This document shows positions 1-5,826 of a stretch of 8,305 nucleotides of DNA, piece by piece. The number at the start of each line of letters is the position of its first letter. The stretch's first letter is position 1. The stretch is taken from contig JAILOS010000002.1 in the NCBI GenBank assembly GCA_024690695.1, positions 1-8,305 of the forward strand, in the 5' to 3' direction. The DNA is from Oscillospiraceae bacterium (GTDB lineage Bacteria > Bacillota_A > Clostridia > Oscillospirales > Oscillospiraceae). Both the position numbers and the translations under genes were made by a program. The notes beneath the pieces were generated by a model that was given only the letters and a program-made list of their open reading frames with translations, had not been told where the DNA came from and ran no database searches.

Positions 1-18
1 GCGCTTTAGCTTGATTAA

Positions 19-39
19 ACCCCTGGTTCTACCAGGGGT
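19..39 (+). repeat. Left-end hairpin of the IS200-like element
   Basis: ACCCCTGGT (19-27) pairs perfectly with ACCAGGGGT (31-39) across a TCT loop. In IS200/IS605 elements such subterminal hairpins are bound by the TnpA transposase. No T tract follows, so it is not a terminator. Confidence 0.6.
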
Positions 40-62
40 GGATAAAAAAGCCTTGGCAAAGA

Positions 63-131
63 ATAAAGCCTTCATGTTTCTGAGCTGATGGTTTGCCGAC
101 ACATCAACAGATTACAAGAAGGCTTTATATG
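63..131 (+). promoter_or_regulatory. Hairpin sequestering the transposase ribosome binding site
   Basis: Bases 63-73 pair perfectly over 11 bp with 118-128. The stem is extended inward by 79-82 with 108-111 and 86-90 with 102-106. The 3' arm contains the Shine-Dalgarno sequence AGAAGG (117-122) and ends one base short of the ATG at 129-131. In IS200 of enterobacteria the transposase leader similarly folds to hide its ribosome binding site. A second copy of AAAGCCTT at 47-54 could compete for the same 3' arm. Confidence 0.55.
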
Positions 132-254
132 GGACAAATATAGCACTACAATCCTGCACTATGCAAGATAGAAAGGTATGACCTGTTTACAGGTTGCAGC
201 GCTATCGATGCAATGCTATTGTTCAGCGCCCCCTTGGGGGTTAGCAAGCAATGA
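129..254 (+). pseudogene. Broken transposase-start remnant
   Basis: An ATG preceded by AGAAGG opens a frame reading MGQI, then a TAG stop at 141-143, then 36 further codons in the same frame to a TGA at 252-254. The later part contains the peptide YDLFTG. IS200 TnpA proteins often start MGQ and often end near a PFTG-like peptide, so this may be the two ends of tnpA joined by an internal deletion that removed the catalytic HUH and Tyr regions. The C-terminal match is weak and the frame may simply be non-coding DNA. Confidence 0.3.
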
Positions 255-273
255 CCCTTATAGGGTCTGAGCA

Positions 274-307
274 AACCACCAGTTCACTGGTGGTTATGAT
301 TTTTTTT
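274..307 (+). terminator. Right-end hairpin with T tract
   Basis: AACCACCAG (274-282) pairs perfectly with CTGGTGGTT (287-295) around a TTCA loop. Four bases then separate it from a run of eight T (300-307). It probably doubles as the right-end transposase hairpin and as an intrinsic terminator for plus-strand transcripts. It is not a good terminator for the minus-strand phosphodiesterase gene, because no T run follows on that strand. Confidence 0.6.
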
Positions 308-309
308 GG

Positions 310-3195
310 TCATTCCGCCTCGTGCAGAATAACGATATAGTCCAGACTGCTGCTCTGATCGTCCACCCTGTCGACGCGCACGCGCAGCTTTATCCGGCCG
401 CCGTCCGGCATCTCGATCTCCAGCGTCCGCTCGCCGTCCCGGCAGCTCGTCACGAAAAGCTCCGTGTATTCCTCGTGCGGCAGATCCCGCGCGCCGACGA
501 TCCGGCGGCAGAAGCTGCCGTCGTTGAGCGCGTTCTGGAACTGTTCTGCGTCGAGGCCGAGGCGCTTGTGCAGCCCGTGGATCGCCACCTCGTACTCCAG
601 ACGGGCGCCGCGCCGGTAGAGGAACAGCACCGAGTCCGTCAGATAGTCGGACAGAGCGTTCATCTGGTTGCGCAGGTTCATCATCTCGGTGACGTCGATG
701 GCGATGCCCTGCCAGCAGACGCTGCCGAAGCGGTCTGTCAGATGGGCCTGCTCGGCCACGTAGACGTAGTCCCCCTGCTTCTTTCGCAGCCGATAGGGCG
801 TCGGCCGCTCGATCTTGCCCTCGACGACCTCCGCCGTCTGCTTGACCAGAAGCTCCCGGTCGCGCGGATGCACCATGTTGAGGAGCTTGTTGTCGTACAG
901 CCCGCTGATCTCCGCCGAGGTATAGCCGACCATGTGCAGGAAGCTCTGGCTCAGGAAGAGGATCGAGAACTTCTCGTCGTTGGCGCAGCGGTAATAGGCG
1001 CCCGGCAGGTCGCTGCTGAGATACTGCAGCTCCGTGACGTCCTCGGCGGAGACGTAGTACTTCTTCCCCTCCTCGTCCTCGCGGATATAGTAGATCTGCA
1101 CCGAGATCCAGACCAGCGCGCCGCTGGGCTTGTAGGTACGCAGGATGCCCTTCGCGCCGACGATCCGGTGCTCCTCGGCGAAGCTCAGCATCGAGTAGAG
1201 CCCTTCCCGGTCCTCCGGATAGAGCACCTTCTGGATCGCGAAGCGCCGCTCGGCCATCTCATCGTTCGCAATGCCGACCATGCGGTAAAACTGCTCGTTG
1301 TAGCGGATGATGTCCACGTCTTCCCCGTGCCAGCAGTAGAAGGCGACGGGGCCGAGAATGTTGTTGAGCATCGCGTCGCTGTAGAGGTTTTCGTCCAGAA
1401 ATTCGCGGGCGTGGAGCTGCTCGTTGGCCTTGAAGTCGATCCCCTGCTCGTCGATCCGTGCGTCGTCGCTGCAAAGCTCCTCAAAATCGGCGACCGGCAT
1501 CGGCATGTGGTAGATTCCGCCCTGGATGTACTGGCAGCCCAGATCGGCCAGATACTGCCGCTGCGTATCCGTCTCCACGCCCTCCACGACGATCGGCGTC
1601 GAGAGGCTCTTGGCCATGCTGACGATGGATTCGAGGATGCTGACGCCCTTGTGTATCTCCTCGGGCCTGATGCGCAGGAACTGCGCGTCGAGCTTGATGA
1701 CGTCCACGTTCAGGCTGCTGAGCATGTTCAGCGAGGAATAGCCGCTGCCGAAGTCGTCCATCAGCACCATGTAGCCCAGCTCGCGGAAGCGGCGGACCGC
1801 GTTCTTTACCGCGTTGGAGTCCTCAACGTAGGCCGACTCGGTGATCTCCACCTTGATGCAGCTCGTCGGCAGCTCATACTTTTTGGCCAGCCCGTCGATA
1901 AAGCCGGGAATGTCCTCCTGAAGGATGTCCACCTGCGAAATATTCACCGACACGGGCACCGGCCGGCGTCCGCGGTCGATCCAGCCCCGCAGCCACACGC
2001 ACACGGACTCCCAGATGAATTTGTCGAGTCTGGTGACCAGATTGTACTTCTCCAGGATCGGCACGAACACAGCCGGAGAGATATAGCCGCCGCCCGGCTT
2101 GCGCCAGCGGGCCAGAGACTCCGCCCCGACGATCTTTCCGTTGGAGATGCGGTACTGCGGCTGCAGCCAGAATTCGATGGCCCCGCTGTTCAGCGCGCGC
2201 TGGAATTCGCGCAGGATGCGGTATTCCTCCGCATTGCGCTTGTGCAGCGCGGGATCGTAAAGCTGGATATGCTCGTGCAGATCCTGCCGGATCTCCTCCG
2301 CGGAGAGTGCGGCATTGTTGTAATACTCCATCACCTGGTGCGAGCTGCCGTCGATCAGCGCGATGCCGAAGAGCGGCGCGAAGCCGTCGATCGTGCTGAC
2401 GGAGCTGATCAGGGTCTTGAGCTCGGCGTACAGCGCCTCGATCCGTTCCCTGTCGTAGACCGTGATCAGCGCGAATTTCTCCTGCCCCATATAGCCGGGG
2501 ATGCCGCCCGTCTCCTCCGCCTCGCGCCGGAGGATGCCGCCGATGCGGGAGATCAGATACTGGCCGGATTCCAGGCCGTACCAGTCTACAAAGAGCTTGT
2601 ATTTTTCGATTTCGATATGGAGGATGCACCAGCCGGCCCCCAGCCGCGACAGCAGCCGCTGCGCCGGACGGAAAAAGTCCATCGAATCCGGCAGACCGGT
2701 GAGCTCCTCGACCCGCGGCGCCGCCTTGCCCATCGCTTCCGCGCCCTCGACACGGAGCTTCTGCCGCTCGATATCGTACAGATACCCGTAGATGATCCCG
2801 TCCTCAAGCCCGAATTCCGGCCCGCTCACCAGGATCAGCCGCGTCCACAGCCAGGTGGCGTCCTGCCGACGGAAGCGCAGGCTGCCGGCCAGCGCGCCCT
2901 TCGGCTCGGCTTCCTTCAGCCGCCGCTCCAGCGTCGCCGGATCGAACAGCTTGAGGAAAAGAGGCTTATCCTCGGAATAGACCAGGTTTTCTCCGCAGTA
3001 TTCGTAGAGCAGGGAGAAGGCGCCCTGCTTGCGGGCAAGGGCGTATTTATGGACGGTGTTGTGCGTGAAGGAGTACGTGTCCTCGCGCAGATTGATCGTC
3101 ACCCGCTCGTCGTAGGCGCCGCGCTCCAGCACGTCGAGCAGCGATTCATCCTCTCCGCCTCCGGTGATCAGATCCCAGAGCTCCAATCTTGTCAT
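310..3195 (-). CDS. PAS / degenerate GGDEF / EAL / PAS-PAS protein, predicted c-di-GMP phosphodiesterase
   Basis: This 961-residue cytoplasmic protein has no membrane segment. Domains in order: a PAS-like region (about 30-145), a degenerate GGDEF domain (about 160-315) whose signature is GQEKF at 237-241, an EAL domain (about 325-575), two PAS folds (about 610-725 and 727-840), and a C-terminal region (850-961) that may be a third PAS. The EAL domain keeps the residues expected for hydrolysis of c-di-GMP to pGpG: ESLAR at 359-363, Asn418, Glu450, the Asp480-Asp481 pair in DDFGSGYSS, Lys501, Glu538/Glu541 and Gln558. It should therefore be an active phosphodiesterase with a non-catalytic, possibly GTP-sensing GGDEF. 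The start is set by GGAGG at 3203-3207, 7 bases upstream. It is the second gene after a diguanylate cyclase 75 bp upstream and probably co-transcribed. PAS ligands are unknown. Confidence 0.92.
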   Translation of the reverse strand: MTRLELWDLITGGGEDESLLDVLERGAYDERVTINLREDTYSFTHNTVHKYALARKQGAFSLLYEYCGENLVYSEDKPLFLKLFDPATLERRLKEAEPKGALAGSLRFRRQDATWLWTRLILVSGPEFGLEDGIIYGYLYDIERQKLRVEGAEAMGKAAPRVEELTGLPDSMDFFRPAQRLLSRLGAGWCILHIEIEKYKLFVDWYGLESGQYLISRIGGILRREAEETGGIPGYMGQEKFALITVYDRERIEALYAELKTLISSVSTIDGFAPLFGIALIDGSSHQVMEYYNNAALSAEEIRQDLHEHIQLYDPALHKRNAEEYRILREFQRALNSGAIEFWLQPQYRISNGKIVGAESLARWRKPGGGYISPAVFVPILEKYNLVTRLDKFIWESVCVWLRGWIDRGRRPVPVSVNISQVDILQEDIPGFIDGLAKKYELPTSCIKVEITESAYVEDSNAVKNAVRRFRELGYMVLMDDFGSGYSSLNMLSSLNVDVIKLDAQFLRIRPEEIHKGVSILESIVSMAKSLSTPIVVEGVETDTQRQYLADLGCQYIQGGIYHMPMPVADFEELCSDDARIDEQGIDFKANEQLHAREFLDENLYSDAMLNNILGPVAFYCWHGEDVDIIRYNEQFYRMVGIANDEMAERRFAIQKVLYPEDREGLYSMLSFAEEHRIVGAKGILRTYKPSGALVWISVQIYYIREDEEGKKYYVSAEDVTELQYLSSDLPGAYYRCANDEKFSILFLSQSFLHMVGYTSAEISGLYDNKLLNMVHPRDRELLVKQTAEVVEGKIERPTPYRLRKKQGDYVYVAEQAHLTDRFGSVCWQGIAIDVTEMMNLRNQMNALSDYLTDSVLFLYRRGARLEYEVAIHGLHKRLGLDAEQFQNALNDGSFCRRIVGARDLPHEEYTELFVTSCRDGERTLEIEMPDGGRIKLRVRVDRVDDQSSSLDYIVILHEAE

Positions 3196-3270
3196 GGCCG
3201 GTCCTCCGTTTCTCCCCGCCCGGCGGGGATCGTCCCGTTTCCGTCTGCCGTTTCGCCGTCCGTCTATTTC

Positions 3271-4632
3271 TCAGCCGCGCCTGCGCCGGTCGCCCGAGCG
3301 GGCGTAAAAGGCCGCCTTGTCGCGGTACATGGCCTCGTCTGCGCGCTTGAAAACCTCTTTGTACGAGGCGTCCCGCGCCCTGTCGTAAACGGCGCAGCCC
3401 TTCGACAGCGTCAGCGGGACGCGATAGCTGCGGGGCCGTTCGTTGATCTCTGCGAGCGCCGCCTCCAGCTTGCCGAAGCTCTCTTCCATCTTCGCCGCGT
3501 CGGCCTCCTTGACGACCGCGATGAATTCGTCGCCGCCGACGCGGAAGATCCCGGCGGCGCCGTAAACGCTCTTGAGCGCGCCGGCCGCGTCGAGGATCGC
3601 CTCGTCGCCGCTCTCATGGCCGCTGTTGTCGTTGATCGTTTTCAGCCCGTTCAGATCAAAAACCGCCACGGCATAGCGTTCTTCCCTGTCGGCCTCGGTC
3701 TTTTCGAGCCGGGAGATGAAATCCAGATAGGAGCTCTTGTTCCCGACGCCCGTCATCACATCGAGATAGGCCCGGGCGTGAGCAAGCTCGATATGCGCGC
3801 GCAGCTCCTCCTGCATGCCCGCGATTTTCTGCGACAGGCGGTCGATTTCGTCGCCGGAGCGGCCTTCCGGCTTCTGCGGCGTCTCCGGGGCGAGCTCCGG
3901 CTCGAAGCCGGGCGGCGTCTTGATCTCCTGCAGCAGAGCCTCCACGTTGTCGGCCAGGCCGTTGAGCTGCCCGTACAGGCCCTTGAGGCGGCGGCGCAGG
4001 CGCTCCGTCACCAGCACGACCAGCAGCGCGCCCGCCAGCAGCGACACGCCGCTGAGGACCGCCGTGCTCCGCATCAGGCTCGCCACCTGCTGATCGAGCC
4101 ACTCGGCGGCGAAATCGACGCCGATGATCCCGGCGACCTTGCCTTCCGAGTCAAACACGGGGCTGTAGGCGCTGTAGAAGCTGCCCCATCTGTCGAGATA
4201 CGGCTCCTCGTCCACGGAGGGCGTGCCGAGACTGGCCGCGTAGAGCGCGTCGGTATAAGCGATCGGCTCGCCGAACGCGCCGGGCGAAACCTCCTCCGGG
4301 TCGATCGTAAAGACGAATTCTCTGTCGCCGACCGCGCGGATCCCGTAGATATAGGACAGGTCGATATTATTGAGAAATACGCGCAGCAAGCGAAGGCAGG
4401 CCTGATACTCCTCCGTATCGACGTCTTCCGCCTGCAGCCTGCCCAGAACGTCGCCGTCCATCATCGCGGCGGCGGAGTTGGCCACGTCCAGCATGCGCGC
4501 CTGGATGTTGTCCTTCAGCAGCTCCGCCGAGCGCTTGAGCAGCACCGCTCCGAGCGCCGCGTTGAACAGCACCAGCAGCGTCACCGCGATCACGACAAGG
4601 CGGGTCGTCATGTTGAATCGCTTCGTTCTCAT
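3271..4632 (-). CDS. Membrane-bound diguanylate cyclase with CACHE-like sensor
   Basis: This 453-residue protein makes c-di-GMP from two GTP. It has a first membrane segment (about 12-32), an extracytoplasmic sensor (about 35-185) of CACHE/PDC type with the WGSFYSAYSPVFD stretch and IIGVDFAAEW, and a second membrane segment (about 189-208). A HAMP-like linker follows, ending in DEIDRLSQKIAGMQEEL (261-277) and interrupted by a proline-rich insert (239-259). The GGDEF domain spans about 285-445. The catalytic signature GGDEF (366-370) is intact, as is DLNGLKTINDNSGHESGD (326-343), including metal-binding Asp326. The RxxD inhibitory site expected upstream of GGDEF is replaced by YGAA, so product inhibition through it is unlikely. 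The ATG is preceded by a modest GGAAGAGAG. It is the first gene of a unit with the phosphodiesterase downstream. The sensed ligand cannot be inferred. Confidence 0.93.
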   Translation of the reverse strand: MRTKRFNMTTRLVVIAVTLLVLFNAALGAVLLKRSAELLKDNIQARMLDVANSAAAMMDGDVLGRLQAEDVDTEEYQACLRLLRVFLNNIDLSYIYGIRAVGDREFVFTIDPEEVSPGAFGEPIAYTDALYAASLGTPSVDEEPYLDRWGSFYSAYSPVFDSEGKVAGIIGVDFAAEWLDQQVASLMRSTAVLSGVSLLAGALLVVLVTERLRRRLKGLYGQLNGLADNVEALLQEIKTPPGFEPELAPETPQKPEGRSGDEIDRLSQKIAGMQEELRAHIELAHARAYLDVMTGVGNKSSYLDFISRLEKTEADREERYAVAVFDLNGLKTINDNSGHESGDEAILDAAGALKSVYGAAGIFRVGGDEFIAVVKEADAAKMEESFGKLEAALAEINERPRSYRVPLTLSKGCAVYDRARDASYKEVFKRADEAMYRDKAAFYARSGDRRRRG

Positions 4633-4754
4633 CTCTCTTCCGCGCCGCTCTCCCCCGCGGGGCAGACCGGCGGCTCCTTTCCGGCCACTTCTGACGGGGC
4701 CGGCCGGCAGTCTTGCCGCGCCGTCCTCTGCAATGAAAAAACTCTTCCTTTTAC

Positions 4755-4783
4755 AGTATAATGAGCATCTTAATTGCTGTCAA
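4755..4783 (-). promoter_or_regulatory. Sigma-A promoter of the c-di-GMP gene pair
   Basis: On the minus strand, TTGACA (4783-4778), a 17-base spacer and TATACT (4760-4755) form a near-consensus promoter. The expected start is near 4748, giving a leader of about 115 bases before the cyclase ATG. I see no c-di-GMP riboswitch motif in that leader. Confidence 0.8.
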
Positions 4784-4849
4784 CCAAAACAGCTTCTCCG
4801 CGCCAAACAATTCTCCCGGAGGCGGCCGGAAAACGGCGCTTCGCCGCTC

Positions 4850-4878
4850 TTGAGAAAGGGCGCCGGGCGTGCTATACT
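4850..4878 (+). promoter_or_regulatory. Sigma-A promoter of the MoaE-like gene
   Basis: TTGAGA (4850-4855), a 17-base spacer and TATACT (4873-4878). The expected start near 4885 gives a leader of about 35 bases. It is divergent from the cyclase promoter, with about 65 bp between the two -35 boxes. A small hairpin (CGGCG 4834-4838 with CGCCG 4842-4846) sits just upstream of the -35. Confidence 0.75.
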
Positions 4879-4919
4879 GTCGCTGAATCCGTGCAAACTG
4901 TCGGAAAGGATGATTGCTC

Positions 4920-5321
4920 ATGATCGAAAGAAAAAGTTCAGCGCCCTCTCTGGACGCCTGGCTGCGCGAGGCGAAGCGCGAGTCCGGCGCCGAAGACTGC
5001 GGCATGTACCTGTTTCACAACGGCGTCGTTCGCCGGAGCGCCCGGGCGAAGGTTCGTCTCGGTGACGAGAGCGCACCCGACGTGCGCGGCCTCCGCCTGA
5101 GCTGCGACGAAGAGGCTCTCGAGCAGGCGCTGGCGCAGGCGCGCGCGCTGCCGGGCATCCGCTATGCCCGCGCCTGGGTCAACAGCGGCGAGCTCGCGGT
5201 CGGCGACGACATGATGCTCGTGCTGGTCGGCGGCGATATCCGTCCGCGCGTCATCGAGGCCCTGCAGCGGCTCGTCGAGGCGATCAAGACCCGCTGTGTC
5301 ACCGAGACGGAGCTGTCCTGA
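4920..5321 (+). CDS. MoaE-like small protein (molybdopterin synthase large-subunit fold)
   Basis: This 133-residue soluble protein resembles MoaE, the large subunit of molybdopterin synthase, which inserts sulfur into precursor Z during molybdenum cofactor synthesis. Supporting stretches are NGVVR (34-38), GELAVGDDMMLVLVGGDIR (90-108) and the helix ending in IKTR (122-125), which follow the order of conserved MoaE blocks. The usual tail (K..xPxWKxE) is replaced by IKTRCVTETEL. Lys123 may match one catalytic lysine, but the second is absent, so ordinary synthase activity is doubtful. ATG 4920 is chosen because AAAGGA (4905-4910) lies 9 bases upstream; an in-frame TTG at 4914 is too close. No other molybdenum cofactor genes are visible. 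It has its own promoter and terminators, so it is monocistronic. The family call is from memory of the fold's sequence pattern. Confidence 0.6.
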   Translation: MIERKSSAPSLDAWLREAKRESGAEDCGMYLFHNGVVRRSARAKVRLGDESAPDVRGLRLSCDEEALEQALAQARALPGIRYARAWVNSGELAVGDDMMLVLVGGDIRPRVIEALQRLVEAIKTRCVTETELS

Positions 5322-5337
5322 CAGCAGCGCCGCGCAA

Positions 5338-5377
5338 AAAGCCGCCGGCAGGTTTTCCATTCCCTGCCGGCGGCTTT
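5338..5377. terminator. 15-bp GC-rich hairpin after the MoaE-like gene
   Basis: Bases 5338-5352 pair perfectly with 5363-5377, with a 10-base loop. On the plus strand only three T, all within the stem, follow. On the minus strand the 3' arm runs into TTTTT, so it is a better terminator for transcripts arriving from the right. Confidence 0.65.
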
Positions 5378-5383
5378 CAGCTT

Positions 5384-5413
5384 GTCAAAAATCCTTTCGG
5401 GAGCTTTTTTGAC
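5384..5413. terminator. Second, weaker bidirectional hairpin with T tract
   Basis: GTCAAAAA (5384-5391) and TTTTTGAC (5406-5413) are inverted repeats around a small TCC/GGA stem. A run of six T (5405-5410) follows on the plus strand and five T on the minus strand. It likely backs up the previous hairpin. Confidence 0.4.
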
Positions 5414-5506
5414 TGCGCTTCCCGCCGGGCAGCCTCGGGGTAAATGTTTACCGTAATTTTGTTATGTTAACATCCTGCCCGACCGCGTATCCCCTTCCAA
5501 ACGGCG

Positions 5507-5637
5507 CGCAGCCCTCCGAGGGACCGGCTCGGAGGGCTGCGTCATGGTGAGAGAGATTTTTGGCCGTTTCGTGTCGGAGAGGTGAAGAAGACACGCGGAT
5601 CGAGGGGAGATCCAACGGCCGATCAAGCATCTGATCT
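5507..5637 (-). ncRNA. Candidate structured small RNA with three-way junction
   Basis: No known RNA family recognised. Nested stems are exact: GGCCGTT 5562-5568 with AACGGCC 5614-5620 encloses two hairpins, CGTGTC 5570-5575 with GACACG 5590-5595, and GGATC 5597-5601 with GATCC 5609-5613, with only single unpaired bases at the junction. A fourth hairpin (5621-5625 with 5632-5636) and a 14-bp GC-rich hairpin (5507-5520 with 5528-5541) flank it. Strand is uncertain. Minus is favoured because a possible extended -10 promoter (5644-5672) lies just upstream and both hairpin loops would then be pyrimidine-rich, one containing UCACCUC, like the anti-Shine-Dalgarno end of 16S rRNA. The 3' end is unknown; terminators on that strand exist at 5384-5413 and 5338-5377. 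Confidence 0.35.
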
Positions 5638-5643
5638 GTGTTG

Positions 5644-5672
5644 AGCATAGCATATCCGCACGGACTGCGTAA
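5644..5672 (-). promoter_or_regulatory. Possible promoter for the structured RNA candidate
   Basis: Minus strand: TTACGC (5672-5667), a 17-base spacer and TATGCT (5649-5644), with TGC directly before the -10 (extended -10). The -35 is poor. A start near 5637 would place the first hairpin at the RNA 5' end. Confidence 0.25.
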
Positions 5673-5768
5673 GCCCCCTGGGGGGATGATTTTTCAAAAA
5701 TACCTGCCGGAAATCCCCTGCCGGCCTTCTCCGACAGGCTAAGCGCTCCTTTTTTCCCCTTCGCCGTC

Positions 5769-5797
5769 TTGCGTTCTTATAAACCCTGCTGTATAAT
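5769..5797 (+). promoter_or_regulatory. Sigma-A promoter of the Rrf2-family gene
   Basis: TTGCGT (5769-5774), a 17-base spacer and a perfect TATAAT (5792-5797). The start is expected near 5804, leaving a leader of about 23 bases. Confidence 0.8.
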
Positions 5798-5800
5798 AGG
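5778..5800 (+). promoter_or_regulatory. Candidate Rrf2 operator in its own promoter
   Basis: TATAAAC (5778-5784), 11 bases, ATAGG (5796-5800). The same two blocks with the same 11-base gap occur in the cysK promoter (7395-7417, minus). AACC (5782-5785) and GGTT (5799-5802) also form an inverted repeat here. The site covers the spacer and the -10, so binding would block transcription. Confidence 0.45.
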
Positions 5801-5826
5801 TTAAACCGAAGCAGGAGGACGCTGTC

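Larger units (their letters stand above)
16..307 (+). mobile_element. IS200-like internally deleted element (non-autonomous remnant)
   Basis: No intact gene lies here, but the architecture is that of an IS200-family unit. There is a perfect 9-bp hairpin near the left end (19-39), a second inverted repeat burying a ribosome binding site (63-73 with 118-128), an ATG at 129 starting MGQ, and a strong hairpin at the right end (274-295) followed by eight T. IS200/IS605 elements have subterminal hairpins rather than inverted terminal repeats, and many encode a transposase beginning MGQ. Here only a short broken frame remains, so the element could move only with a transposase supplied in trans. TTGAT, the target pentanucleotide of ISDra2, lies at 11-15, just left of the first hairpin. 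Exact ends are uncertain. The right end abuts the stop codon of the neighbouring minus-strand phosphodiesterase gene. The family assignment rests on architecture, not on homology. Confidence 0.55.

Noticed and set aside
4633..4748. c-di-GMP riboswitch in the cyclase leader
   Set aside because: The leader is long enough and the gene fits, but I could not find the conserved class I or class II motifs; it is GC-rich with simple stems only.
322..4761. A plus-strand open frame of 1479 codons
   Set aside because: It lies antisense to two well-supported genes and spans the gap between them. Its composition (rich in His, Asp, Arg, Val, Leu) is that of a shadow of GC-rich genes, with no recognisable domain.
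5544..5585. Short plus-strand reading frame (13 codons) as a leader peptide
   Set aside because: There is no clear ribosome site, no repeated regulatory codon and no attenuated gene directly downstream.
5562..5620. Hammerhead ribozyme or purine riboswitch
   Set aside because: The three-way junction shape fits loosely, but the hammerhead CUGAUGA/GAAA core and the purine-riboswitch junction bases are absent.
5448..5653. Two overlapping minus-strand open frames of 63-66 codons
   Set aside because: Neither has a ribosome binding site or family resemblance, and both run across the strong hairpins, so RNA structure explains the region better.
5673..5694. C5/G6 hairpin followed by TTTTT as a plus-strand terminator
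   Set aside because: With a realistic loop the stem is only about 4 bp and no clear plus-strand gene precedes it.
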